Source: Corynebacterium suranareeae (GTDB taxonomy: Bacteria > Actinomycetota > Actinomycetes > Mycobacteriales > Mycobacteriaceae). From it: a DNA stretch of 64,000 bases. Both the position numbers and the translations under genes were made by a program. How positions within the stretch are numbered: the stretch's first letter is position 1; each line of letters opens with the position of its first letter. Shown piece by piece: positions 43,566 through 51,279 of the stretch. The stretch spans positions 1,922,001-1,986,000 of the forward strand of contig NZ_AP017369.1 of NCBI RefSeq assembly GCF_002355155.1, written 5' to 3'. A model generated the notes under the pieces. The model searched no databases. It saw nothing but the letters and a program-made list of their open reading frames with translations, and was not told the DNA's origin.

Positions 43566-43751
43566 CTTGCACGAGGTGTAGTTACGGTTCTGTGATGCTG
43601 GGTATCTAGGAGGGCTTTTTCCAACATTAATTAGATAGATTAATTTTTAATTAATTCAACTAATATCATATTGAATAACTATGCAATTCTGGCATACTCA
43701 TTAGTTAGACATTAAATAATAATGTCCAACCTCAACCTAAGGACCTGTAGT

Positions 43752-44540
43752 ATGTCGTCGTCACACAACATTCGCAAAATATTCAGCGCACTGGCCGTCT
43801 CATTCTCGGTTTCACTTATCGCTATTGCTGTAACCCCTGCCTCAGCACAAGAACCCGTGATAACCCAACACATACTGGAAACAAGCGTAGATCTAAATTC
43901 TGAAAATCTAGTTGATACTAGCGACTTTTCGAGTGCTCAAATTTTGCAAGCACAAAAATTGATCAACGTAATGAAAAAGTCAGAAAACATCTACGAGTAT
44001 TTCGGCACTCTTTCCGACGTTGAGCAACGATCAATTATTGCAGCAATTGAGCAAAACCCCTATCTCATTGAGGATGAATTGCCCCGTATGAGAACACAAA
44101 ACGAATTGACCGATGAAAATGAAAAGAAGTCTCCTAGCGAACAATACAAACTGTATATGACCATTCTTGAAATGCTGTCATGCATCAATCTCGTTGATGT
44201 CCCCTCATGTGCACTCGCCAATCAAGCCGCAAATATAGCTGAATCTGAAGCCAGAATCCGATACCCCGATTCAACAACAAATGGCAAAGGTGATGCCTTC
44301 CGTCACTGCACATGGAGCGCACTCATGACAATCCGAATAGGTGAAGACGGTGCCGAAAAAATAGGTAACGCTCATGAAACAGTAAGAAGAGGGGAACCAG
44401 AGGAAAGGGAGATGGATCTCATCAACAACGCATTAGGTCGAGATGTTGGTGGGAGGTTCACCATCAATAAAGACGAAGATGGTGCGCTTAACACATGCGC
44501 GTCCATGGCTAACATCGGGCTACTCCACACTTTAATATAA
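43752..44540 (+). CDS. Secreted DUF6973-like protein, putative toxin of pair 1, 262 aa
   Basis: Start at 43752 behind AAGGA; signal peptide cleaved near ASA-QE. Central helical region, then GKGDAFRHCTWSALM near residue 175 and GNAHETVRRGEPEEREMD: the DAFRH-x-W and AHE boxes match the DUF6973 domain found in some secreted bacterial proteins. Followed 14 bp later by a lipoprotein. The arrangement secreted effector plus membrane lipoprotein is repeated at 47785-48887. Toxin function is inference. Confidence 0.75.
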   Translation: MSSSHNIRKIFSALAVSFSVSLIAIAVTPASAQEPVITQHILETSVDLNSENLVDTSDFSSAQILQAQKLINVMKKSENIYEYFGTLSDVEQRSIIAAIEQNPYLIEDELPRMRTQNELTDENEKKSPSEQYKLYMTILEMLSCINLVDVPSCALANQAANIAESEARIRYPDSTTNGKGDAFRHCTWSALMTIRIGEDGAEKIGNAHETVRRGEPEEREMDLINNALGRDVGGRFTINKDEDGALNTCASMANIGLLHTLI

Positions 44541-44554
44541 CAAGAGGTCACCTT

Positions 44555-45010
44555 ATGAAAACGAAGAGTCTCAACGTCGCAGCAATAATCTCAGCACTAT
44601 TACTGACAGGCTGCTCCAATCACAGCTCACCACTTTATGACTACTTAAATACTTCGACGTCAACCACCGTCGAACAGGTACGTCTCAGTGATCTTTACGA
44701 CGAACAATGGACCGAATTCGCCCTTGTCTGCCCCTACACCGCAAAAGAAGAGATCAAAAATGAACTCGGTATCTCAATACGCACTTATCTAACCAACTCC
44801 ACTGATGACAGTAGTAACGATATTGTGTTGAGAGCTGAGGACGGATCGTATGAGTGGATCTATTTCAACAGATTCGACACCATGAGCCTCTGCCCGGGGA
44901 AACCACCAGAGTTGAAATACCGATCCATTGATTCGATTCTTGAGTTTGAGTACGACCACGACTACGGTAACTGGGATTTAACCGGCATCACTGAACCTAC
45001 AGTGCAATAG
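44555..45010 (+). CDS. Lipoprotein, putative immunity partner of pair 1, 151 aa
   Basis: Lipobox LLLTGC after a short signal; mature Cys-anchored protein. Shares with the lipoprotein at 48435 the pattern VRLSDLYDEQWTEFALVCP vs VPLSDIYSVQWSEFAIACP, then (D/N)R-x-DTMSLC vs DRTSTLDLC and LKYRSIDSILEFEYD vs LKFRPLDTALNFHYN. Conserved Cys pair probably forms a disulfide outside the membrane. Paralogous lipoproteins beside two unrelated secreted proteins suggest an immunity or chaperone role. Confidence 0.8.
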   Translation: MKTKSLNVAAIISALLLTGCSNHSSPLYDYLNTSTSTTVEQVRLSDLYDEQWTEFALVCPYTAKEEIKNELGISIRTYLTNSTDDSSNDIVLRAEDGSYEWIYFNRFDTMSLCPGKPPELKYRSIDSILEFEYDHDYGNWDLTGITEPTVQ

Positions 45011-45034
45011 TCACATCAACATTATTTATCACGT

Positions 45035-45084
45035 AAATACCCTTTAAAAATCTTTTACAAGATTTTTAAAGGGTATTTCTTTTA
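45035..45084 (+). terminator. Rho-independent terminator
   Basis: AAATACCCTTTAAAAATC pairs with GATTTTTAAAGGGTATTT; T-rich tail. Confidence 0.88.
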
Positions 45085-45180
45085 TTACTTTTATATAGAT
45101 TTTTAACTATCTATTACTGCACCATGTCAAACACGCGTAAAAGACTTCTTTAACCCACTCTAATAAAAAAACTTAAAAAC

Positions 45181-45203
45181 AACGACAGCGAAGCTGCGTT
45201 CGG
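45181..45203 (+). promoter_or_regulatory. Leader hairpin element, copy 13 of 14
   Basis: AACGACAGC/GAA/GCTGCGTT with bulged A, then CGG. GGGTGA (45202-45207) can pair with TCACCC (45252-45257), which lies between the GAGG ribosome binding site and the ATG at 45260. Confidence 0.84.
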
Positions 45204-45259
45204 GTGAATCGGCGATAGTCACACACCACTCTTCTTGAGAGAATCCCGAGGTCACCCCT

Positions 45260-45991
45260 ATGTCACCGAACTTCCAAGCTCGCGGCACCTTCACTGCACC
45301 CACTGTTGCTTTGTCTATGCGCCAGGTCGCACACATCCGTGAAGAGATCAACAAGTCGCCACTCGCCGCTTCCGTTTTCATCGCACCCACCACCAAACAA
45401 ATGGTTGTCCGCGATCTGGAATCACTGTTCCAGCAGCTCTACCACACAGATCTACCTGAACCATCCATCAAAGACAGTGGTCTTATCAGTGCTGTCGGCT
45501 CTGGTGCCGGCAATACCAATAATCCAGCGCTCGCCCTAGAATCCCAGATGGCCTACCACCAGGTGCTCGCCATGCACCACACCGATGTTGCTACCTGGCA
45601 CAAGGTGGTGACCAAAAACATCACCGAATCCGCTGCCGCACAAGATGCAGCCTTTGAGCACAGTGCAAAATACGATGCTGTCCATGATGCTGCGCATCTT
45701 ATGGGCATCACTATTGATGATGGCAATGTCGGTAGCATCGCTATTGCATTTGATGCTGCGCGTGCAGATGGCAAGCATGATTGGTGCGTTGCCGGCATGA
45801 ACCGCTACATGGAGGTCACTGAGGCGTTGGATAATGCGCGAGCTGTCACTAAAAATACTGCTGCACTCAATAAAACTGCTCTACCAGACGTGCAGCCGGC
45901 GCCCGTTCTGCATTCAGCACAGTTCATGAACAAGTCCGCACACAATCATGGGGTTAATACTGCTGAAAAAGATCAACCAACCCTGTTTTAA
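45260..45991 (+). CDS. Hypothetical protein with clamp-binding-like C-terminus, 243 aa
   Basis: Helical protein of unknown fold, rich in His, Ala and Asp (AHDAAHLMGITIDD). It ends DQPTLF, which fits the QxxLF pattern of bacterial sliding-clamp binding peptides; such peptides usually sit at extreme C-termini of polymerases, repair proteins and some phage inhibitors. That may be chance in a five-residue motif. Led by element 13 and closed by a terminator. Confidence 0.68.
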   Translation: MSPNFQARGTFTAPTVALSMRQVAHIREEINKSPLAASVFIAPTTKQMVVRDLESLFQQLYHTDLPEPSIKDSGLISAVGSGAGNTNNPALALESQMAYHQVLAMHHTDVATWHKVVTKNITESAAAQDAAFEHSAKYDAVHDAAHLMGITIDDGNVGSIAIAFDAARADGKHDWCVAGMNRYMEVTEALDNARAVTKNTAALNKTALPDVQPAPVLHSAQFMNKSAHNHGVNTAEKDQPTLF

Positions 45992-46018
45992 AAGACTGTC
46001 CATTTAACAACCACATCG

Positions 46019-46065
46019 TTACCCCCCCGAACAGTCTTTTAAAGGCTATTCAGGGGTAATTTTTT
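46019..46065 (+). terminator. Rho-independent terminator
   Basis: TTACCCC with GGGGTAA and an inner AGTCTTTTAAAGGCT pairing; T6. Confidence 0.82.
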
Positions 46066-46084
46066 CGCCACACCCGCAATATCT

Positions 46085-46113
46085 ACCATAAATGGTGATC
46101 TATTATACATAAT
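46085..46113. promoter_or_regulatory. Twin palindromes, candidate operator of the FadR-type gene
   Basis: ACCATAAATGGT (46085-46096) and ATTATACATAAT (46102-46113) are both perfect 12-bp palindromes, 17 bp centre to centre, 50-80 bp before the regulator start. FadR-subgroup regulators bind short dyads near their own promoter, so autoregulation is plausible. Confidence 0.5.
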
Positions 46114-46163
46114 GGAATTACCAAAGCTTCGCATCACTTTTCCACAGCCTGAAAGAACATACT

Positions 46164-46904
46164 ATGTCCGCAGCTTTACCTCACACCGCAGCAGATCCCG
46201 TACACACCACCCCAGCGAAACCGCTGCTCGATCATGTCTTAGATTCACTGGGACGCAGCATCATCAGTGGTGAAATGGAAGCCGGTAGCACATTCAAACT
46301 GCAAGACATCGGTGAAAAATTCGGTATCTCCCGCACCGTCGCCAGAGAAGCTATGCGTGCCTTAGAGCAACTTGGGTTGGTGGCCTCATCGAGACGAATT
46401 GGTATTACAGTGCTCTCTCACGAGCACTGGGCTGTCTTTGACAAAGCCATTATTCGCTGGCGCCTCGAAGATGAGCGTCAACGTGAACAGCAACTGCAGT
46501 CACTCACCGAACTTCGTATTGCCATTGAACCAATTGCTGCACGCAGTGTTGCTCTTCATGCATCAAGCGCAGAGATTGCTATCATCAGTGATCTTGCTGC
46601 ACGAATGCGTAACCTCGGTGAAGCTGGCCGTGGCGCATCACAAGAATTCCTAGACGCAGATGTGAAATTTCATGAGCTTATTTTGCAGTATTGCCATAAT
46701 GAGATGTTCGCTGCCATGGCACCGCCCATAAAGGCTGTACTAGTCGGACGCACCAAACTTGGCCTTCAACCCGATCGACCTGCCGAAGAGGTCTTGGACA
46801 ATCATGATGCTCTCGCACACGCACTAAGTGTTCGTAATGCAGACCTCGCCGAAAAAGCATCCAGGAACATTCTGAGTGAGGTGCGCGACGCACTGAGCTC
46901 GTAA
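46164..46904 (+). CDS. GntR/FadR-type transcription regulator, 246 aa
   Basis: N-terminal winged HTH (about residues 20-85; LGRSIISGEMEAGSTFKLQDIGEKFGISRTVAREAMRALEQLGLV) followed by an all-helical FCD domain with the metal-site pattern D-x-x-FH (DADVKFHELILQYCHNEMF) and a distal His (DNHDALAHAL). Length fits FadR subfamily. Ligand unknown, usually a carboxylic acid. It is the only clear transcription regulator of the window; its target genes are not evident from position. Confidence 0.9.
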   Translation: MSAALPHTAADPVHTTPAKPLLDHVLDSLGRSIISGEMEAGSTFKLQDIGEKFGISRTVAREAMRALEQLGLVASSRRIGITVLSHEHWAVFDKAIIRWRLEDERQREQQLQSLTELRIAIEPIAARSVALHASSAEIAIISDLAARMRNLGEAGRGASQEFLDADVKFHELILQYCHNEMFAAMAPPIKAVLVGRTKLGLQPDRPAEEVLDNHDALAHALSVRNADLAEKASRNILSEVRDALSS

Positions 46905-46984
46905 CTGCCTCTTACTCGCTCAATAACTAACACATAATTGCCACTAAACGAGCCACTACACAATTACACCGCTCATCGTTACTT

Positions 46985-47032
46985 AATTACCCTTTAATAG
47001 TCTTTTACAAGGCTGTTAAAGGGTAATTTTTT
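46985..47032 (+). terminator. Rho-independent terminator
   Basis: AATTACCCTTTAA pairs with TTAAAGGGTAATT; T6. Confidence 0.88.
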
Positions 47033-47049
47033 ATTCGTTTGTTTTGGGC

Positions 47050-47115
47050 CCATTAAGTGTCAATTACATGTCGAGTAAGTGACACTTACAGCGCAATTGA
47101 ATAGTCACTTAAACG
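47050..47115. repeat. Satellite cluster of the 14-bp array motif
   Basis: TTAAGTGTCAATTA at 47053-47066 is identical to a unit at 51485 in the large array; further GTGACACTTA, CAATTGAAT and GTCACTTAA copies follow within 60 bp. It sits between a terminator and leader element 14. Confidence 0.6.
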
Positions 47116-47130
47116 CACGCTAAAAAAACC

Positions 47131-47153
47131 AATGACAGCGAAGCTGCATTCGG
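47131..47153 (+). promoter_or_regulatory. Leader hairpin element, copy 14 of 14
   Basis: AATGACAGC/GAA/GCTGCATT with bulged A, then CGG. The C-G pair of the common form is replaced by T-A, a compensatory change. A GAAGA/TCTTC hairpin follows. Confidence 0.85.
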
Positions 47154-47218
47154 ATACACACCTGAAGAACACTCTTCACCACTAGCATTCCACCAACGCC
47201 TCAGAAAGGGCTATCTCC

Positions 47219-47407
47219 ATGTCTGTTGATGATCTTTACGCTGTTGTTCTTGATACCCGCACCGGTGAACCTGTTCCCTGCGTGTTCTGCAACTCTGCCC
47301 CACAGATTGTGATCTACGACGGTTGCTGCTCTCTGACCTGCACCCAGGCTCTCGATGATCTAGTTGAGGCTGAATACTACGGTGCAGATCTCACTGCAGC
47401 CGCTTAA
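47219..47407 (+). CDS. Small Cys-rich protein, 62 aa
   Basis: PCVFCNSAPQIVIYDGCCSLTCTQAL: CxxC followed by CC and C, a probable zinc site resembling short treble-clef or ribbon proteins. AGAAAGG upstream; led by element 14. Acidic C-terminus. Similar in spirit to the 43-aa and 72-aa zinc proteins of this window. Confidence 0.75.
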   Translation: MSVDDLYAVVLDTRTGEPVPCVFCNSAPQIVIYDGCCSLTCTQALDDLVEAEYYGADLTAAA

Positions 47408-47429
47408 AAACAACTACATACAACGACAA

Positions 47430-47484
47430 CAACCCCGCTTCAGAATATTGCAACAAAGCAATAACTGAAGCGGGGTTTTATTTT
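47430..47484. terminator. Strong hairpin terminator
   Basis: AACCCCGCTTCAG with CTGAAGCGGGGTT and an inner TATTGC/GCAATA stem; TTTT follows on the plus strand. On the minus strand it could end the small RNA described next. Confidence 0.85.
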
Positions 47485-47596
47485 CTCTATCCACAAGAGC
47501 AGAAACCCACGATGGGTATTCGCAGATAAAGGCACAAGACCGATGCTGGACTTTCGGAGCTTGGCTCCCGCCATTCCCCAGCATCACGTGCTTGTT
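47485..47596 (-). ncRNA. Candidate structured small RNA
   Basis: On the minus strand TTGCTA (47627-47632) and TATAAT (47603-47608) are 18 bp apart and would start transcription near 47596. The transcript folds into nested helices: GCAC/GTGC, GATGCTGG/CCAGCATC (47542-47549 with 47578-47585) and GGAGC/GCTCC (47556-47568). A smaller ACCCA/TGGGT hairpin and the hairpin at 47430-47484 follow. No credible reading frame. Antisense to nothing; function unknown. Confidence 0.55.
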
Positions 47597-47784
47597 CGTT
47601 CGATTATATAACACACATCATATGTTTAGCAATTTGTTTATCTAGATTACATAGTAACTAAATAATTCAGTATAGCCTTCATGTATTGCTTTTAATATGA
47701 TTAATCTAGTTTATTAATGTATTTAAAACTCTGTTTTTTAACTACCTCCCGCGAATATAAATCTAAACAAAAGAGGAGCACCAC

Positions 47785-48435
47785 ATGTCAGCGCTCTCCC
47801 CGCGCACACGCACCTGGAAAATCAGTACCGTCGCGCTACTCTCTAGCATCATTGGATTGAGTTGCATCAATCATGCCGTGAGCTTCACTGCCGCACAGGA
47901 AATAGCATCCGATACACCCGTAGCAACAAATACATCAGACACCGTTGATAGCTCACCCATAAAGAAATACGCCACCAAGCACATCAAAGATCATTTCCAG
48001 GATGAGATTTATGCAATTGAAAATGGTAGCGAACTACCTTTAGCCATTGAAAGCGACTCTGCAGCGCCAAAAACCACTAATTCGCACGTTGACAAACAGA
48101 CGGATTCGTCAGAGCTTACAAATCTGCAACACAGTTTTCATCACGAGAAACCGAGCAACAGGCTCATTCGTAGCGTGAGCTACGATTCGCCATCGGATAC
48201 TTGGGTCATCATACCGACTGAAGATGTGTTATCCCACGGTGTCGATACCACCCGCATCAGCCAAATTCTCTATGAAGCTCACGCCCTGGGGCTCCATGAC
48301 GAGCAAGCCCTCACCCGGCAGTTGACCTGCTATGCGTTGGGTTCACAGCCCACTGACACCGAGTGGAGCCTCAAGGGTTACCGCAACAGCCTCACAAAAA
48401 ACGCCATCGAACACTATAGCGAAAGTTGCAACTAA
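47785..48435 (+). CDS. Secreted DUF2599-like protein, putative toxin of pair 2, 216 aa
   Basis: Signal peptide (about 1-38), long hydrophilic pro-region, then a C-terminal domain of 90 residues ending LTCYALGSQPTDTEWSLKGYRNSLTKNAIEHYSESCN. The C...W-x-L...C(N) terminus resembles DUF2599 domains of secreted actinobacterial proteins. AGAGGAG ribosome binding site. Stop overlaps the lipoprotein start (TAATG). Together with 43752-45010 it forms the second secreted-protein/lipoprotein pair. Confidence 0.75.
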   Translation: MSALSPRTRTWKISTVALLSSIIGLSCINHAVSFTAAQEIASDTPVATNTSDTVDSSPIKKYATKHIKDHFQDEIYAIENGSELPLAIESDSAAPKTTNSHVDKQTDSSELTNLQHSFHHEKPSNRLIRSVSYDSPSDTWVIIPTEDVLSHGVDTTRISQILYEAHALGLHDEQALTRQLTCYALGSQPTDTEWSLKGYRNSLTKNAIEHYSESCN

Positions 48436-48887
48436 TGATGAGAACGACAGCCTATAAAAAACGAGCCCTGGCTTTGGTGCTATTCGGTACCGTGTCACTG
48501 TCCATAACAGCATGTAGCAACGACGCTGCACTTGCCGATTATCTCGATGCACAGCGCCCAACAGTTGATTCACCAGCAGATTCGGGATCATTAAGCGTCC
48601 CGCTTAGCGACATCTACAGCGTGCAATGGTCTGAGTTTGCTATTGCTTGTCCGGGTGCGATCCCTGGTTTTGCTGCACATATTCACACCCCGACCAGCGC
48701 GCTTGTGCTCAAAGCTCGCAACAATGAGGATGCAACGAGAGCCATTGAATTCGATCGAACTAGCACGCTGGATCTCTGTGCTATCACCGATAGCGCTGTT
48801 GATCTTAAATTTCGGCCACTAGATACTGCGCTAAACTTCCACTACAACACCGATTCTGCAGTGTGGGAGCTTACGCCGTTTGATTAA
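48435..48887 (+). CDS. Lipoprotein, putative immunity partner of pair 2, 150 aa
   Basis: TAATG overlap with the upstream gene; lipobox SITAC, Cys-anchored. Paralogue of the lipoprotein at 44555 (shared LSD(L/I)Y-x-QW-x-EFA-x-CP, DLC, LKFRPLD motifs). Two conserved Cys likely disulfide bonded. Coupled translation suggests a fixed ratio with the secreted partner. Confidence 0.82.
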   Translation: MMRTTAYKKRALALVLFGTVSLSITACSNDAALADYLDAQRPTVDSPADSGSLSVPLSDIYSVQWSEFAIACPGAIPGFAAHIHTPTSALVLKARNNEDATRAIEFDRTSTLDLCAITDSAVDLKFRPLDTALNFHYNTDSAVWELTPFD

Positions 48888-48909
48888 AAAGCCCACACAC
48901 AGACACGGA

Positions 48910-48959
48910 TAATATCCCCCGTAGTAGCTGAAACAAGCTGCTGCGGGGGATATTTTTTT
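48910..48959 (+). terminator. Rho-independent terminator
   Basis: ATATCCCCC pairs with GGGGGATAT with inner AGC/GCT; T7 follows. Confidence 0.9.
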
Positions 48960-48973
48960 AACGTCGTTGCTGG

Positions 48974-50131
48974 CTACGACGCAGTAACGCCTGCCGGCAA
49001 CAAGCCCCATGAATCGACATGATTACTGGGTGAAAAGTACCACTGCGTTGCGCAACGATGACAGTTAATGATCATGCGTTCATCGTCATGCTCCTCAACA
49101 TAGCCATATCCACATGGACAGACATAGGTTGCGGCGTAATCATCATCGAACATAGATCTAGCTGCTCGCACCGTTCGTACAGGTGAGGTGTCTTTATGCG
49201 ACAGGTAATAATCTCGCACAGCCTCGTATGCTGAGTCATAGATACCAGGGCTCGCACCCACATGACGGAAAATCTCTAAGAAATCTTCTGGATGAGCAGC
49301 CATTCCATGATCGCTGTCACTCACGCCGGCACAGTAATCAGCTGAAATATCGCCTACCACCGTGTCATCACTAGCCCGCACAACCATCCACTCATGAAAC
49401 GGCTTCGGCGCTGTATCTGCCTCTGGTTCGATCCATTTCTCTGCGATAAGCTCACCTGCTGCAGCACGATGAAGGCCGGTTCGCAGAAACTCATAACCCG
49501 CTGGCCTGTAATGATGCGCTTTCGGGCGCAAACTATCGTCCATTCGAGCAACCATCATGCGCACATAACGGTGCTCTAGCACGTCGATGCCGACATACAC
49601 ATTCGGACCGCTGTGATCATCATGATCAACAAGCGGTATGCCGAGAGCTGCAGCAACCCAGATAATCTGACCATTACTGACATAATCAAGATGTGGGGCG
49701 AGGAAATTCTCAGCGGTATGCTTGAGCGAATAGCTATGAACACCAGAGTCTGGGTCATTGAGCTCAGACACGGTATCAAACATGCGCAGAAATTCAGCGA
49801 CCATCGCAAGCTCAACATAGTCTGTTTTACCGTTGAAACGCCATGTCTCGGCATAGTCATTTTGACGCACACCATTACCGCTGTGCAACGGTGCAACGCT
49901 GTGCTTATTTTCGATACCGATCAGCTCATGATTTTTCAGCGTTGCAATCAAATGTCGCGCACTCATGCGTGACCCCAAGATGCCTTGGGCCATCGGTGAC
50001 ATCATTTGTCGCAATGCTGCTGTGTAGGTGCAACCGGTAAATGCCGACCATGCTTTCGCATCTTGTTGCTGCGAGCGACTTGGGCGCCGCGTGATCGCAG
50101 TATGCTGCATGGAATTTTCAACCGCGGACAT
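48974..50131 (-). CDS. Hypothetical protein with C-terminal zinc ribbon, 385 aa
   Basis: C-terminal CPCGYGYVEEHDDERMIINCHRCATQW gives four Cys ligands (CxC and CxxC), a zinc ribbon near residue 345. The rest is alpha/beta with acidic patches. The N-terminal region DAKAWSAFTGCTYTAALRQMM is a helical motif seen in some mobile-element proteins of unknown role. Weak ribosome binding site. Separate minus-strand unit next to the Fic gene. Confidence 0.72.
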   Translation of the reverse strand: MSAVENSMQHTAITRRPSRSQQQDAKAWSAFTGCTYTAALRQMMSPMAQGILGSRMSARHLIATLKNHELIGIENKHSVAPLHSGNGVRQNDYAETWRFNGKTDYVELAMVAEFLRMFDTVSELNDPDSGVHSYSLKHTAENFLAPHLDYVSNGQIIWVAAALGIPLVDHDDHSGPNVYVGIDVLEHRYVRMMVARMDDSLRPKAHHYRPAGYEFLRTGLHRAAAGELIAEKWIEPEADTAPKPFHEWMVVRASDDTVVGDISADYCAGVSDSDHGMAAHPEDFLEIFRHVGASPGIYDSAYEAVRDYYLSHKDTSPVRTVRAARSMFDDDYAATYVCPCGYGYVEEHDDERMIINCHRCATQWYFSPSNHVDSWGLLPAGVTAS

Positions 50132-50355
50132 ATCAATCTCACTTTTCTGGGCTTGGATAACCCACGCCTACCAGCCCTGAAAGAGACGAAATATCACAGC
50201 GGGAAAGGATTTTTAGATTCTGAATTCCGCATGAATCGGTTGTCCTTCGATGCCGTTATCGCGTGGGGATATACGACTCGGAGAATGGAGGATCAGGCCA
50301 CCACTGTCCTTTATTATAGCACGCATACCGCGTTAATCTATAGATATTGATTAAT

Positions 50356-51258
50356 CTATTCTCCACCCAACGCAGCCCGGAAATATGCTGTGAACATCTC
50401 CAGCATCATGATGACAAAGGGTGTTCCATCGCTGTAATTAAGCGGATTCTGCGTCACGGAAAAGGCTTTATAATACGTGCGCTCATTGCTGAATATGGCT
50501 TGGGACACCATCATGGCGCCAGCAGCAGAGAGACTTCTGCGCATTTGCACACTAAGCAGATAGCGACCGAGCCGACCATTTCCATCATAAAAAGGATGAA
50601 TCGCCTCGAATAAATAGTGACTCATCACCGCTGTGGCTATATCTTCTGCGCTACGACGGAGCTCTAATTCGATAAAAGCATCCACACCAGTGATGATCTC
50701 TGACTCTGAGGAGAAGCCTGCATGGGCAACGTGGCCGGCACCTGTCACAACATGAACGGGGTGAGATCTGAACAATTCCCCATCAAGTACAGCATCAGAA
50801 TCCACTAATTCGCCCTGTGATTGACTGCCGGCAGTAGCGAAAAAGTCGTTATAAAGACCGCGCATCTGCTGCACGGAACCAGGAAATAATGCAGCAGCGC
50901 CGGCTGATGTCACCTCAAGTAAGCGCACATAGTAGCGATACATAGCCAACTCCGACAGCGCGGATGGGATGGCGACACCCTCAACACTGTTACTCGCAAC
51001 GACTTCTGAGCCGGCGAGATCATGCAATTTCTGGGCTTTAAACTGCTGCGCCAGCTGTGTGTCGAGCTGCTGCAGCTCTGAAACTAGTACCTCGACCTCT
51101 GCATCAACGACACAAAACAGCGGAAAACCACGCACCAGCACGCCGGTATGAACTGAGTTCTCGTTAGTGAGCCGCTCACAATAAGTAGTTTCTAAGAGTT
51201 CCCGAGCCTGTGTGTGATGGGCTGCATGGAAAACTTTGCTTAACGGTCGATACTGCAT
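50356..51258 (-). CDS. Fic-domain protein, probable AMPylator, 300 aa
   Basis: HPFYDGNGRLGR at residues 221-232 is a perfect HPFx(D/E)GNGRxxR active-site loop; His221 would be catalytic. SNSVEG at residues 89-94 fits the inhibitory helix motif (S/T)xxxE(G/N) of class II Fic proteins, so activity is probably self-inhibited through Glu93. Length and layout match common stand-alone Fic proteins. It can transfer AMP from ATP to a protein. No antitoxin gene is adjacent, consistent with the built-in inhibition. Confidence 0.9.
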   Translation of the reverse strand: MQYRPLSKVFHAAHHTQARELLETTYCERLTNENSVHTGVLVRGFPLFCVVDAEVEVLVSELQQLDTQLAQQFKAQKLHDLAGSEVVASNSVEGVAIPSALSELAMYRYYVRLLEVTSAGAAALFPGSVQQMRGLYNDFFATAGSQSQGELVDSDAVLDGELFRSHPVHVVTGAGHVAHAGFSSESEIITGVDAFIELELRRSAEDIATAVMSHYLFEAIHPFYDGNGRLGRYLLSVQMRRSLSAAGAMMVSQAIFSNERTYYKAFSVTQNPLNYSDGTPFVIMMLEMFTAYFRAALGGE

Positions 51259-51279
51259 AGTCCCTATTGTCCCCTATTG

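Noticed and set aside
7086..47153. The repeated hairpins as a CRISPR array or integron attC sites
   Set aside because: Spacing is irregular (hundreds to thousands of bp, always around genes), so not CRISPR. The AAC...GTT ends recall attC, but four copies lack them, there is no integron-type tyrosine integrase, and RRRY boxes are absent.
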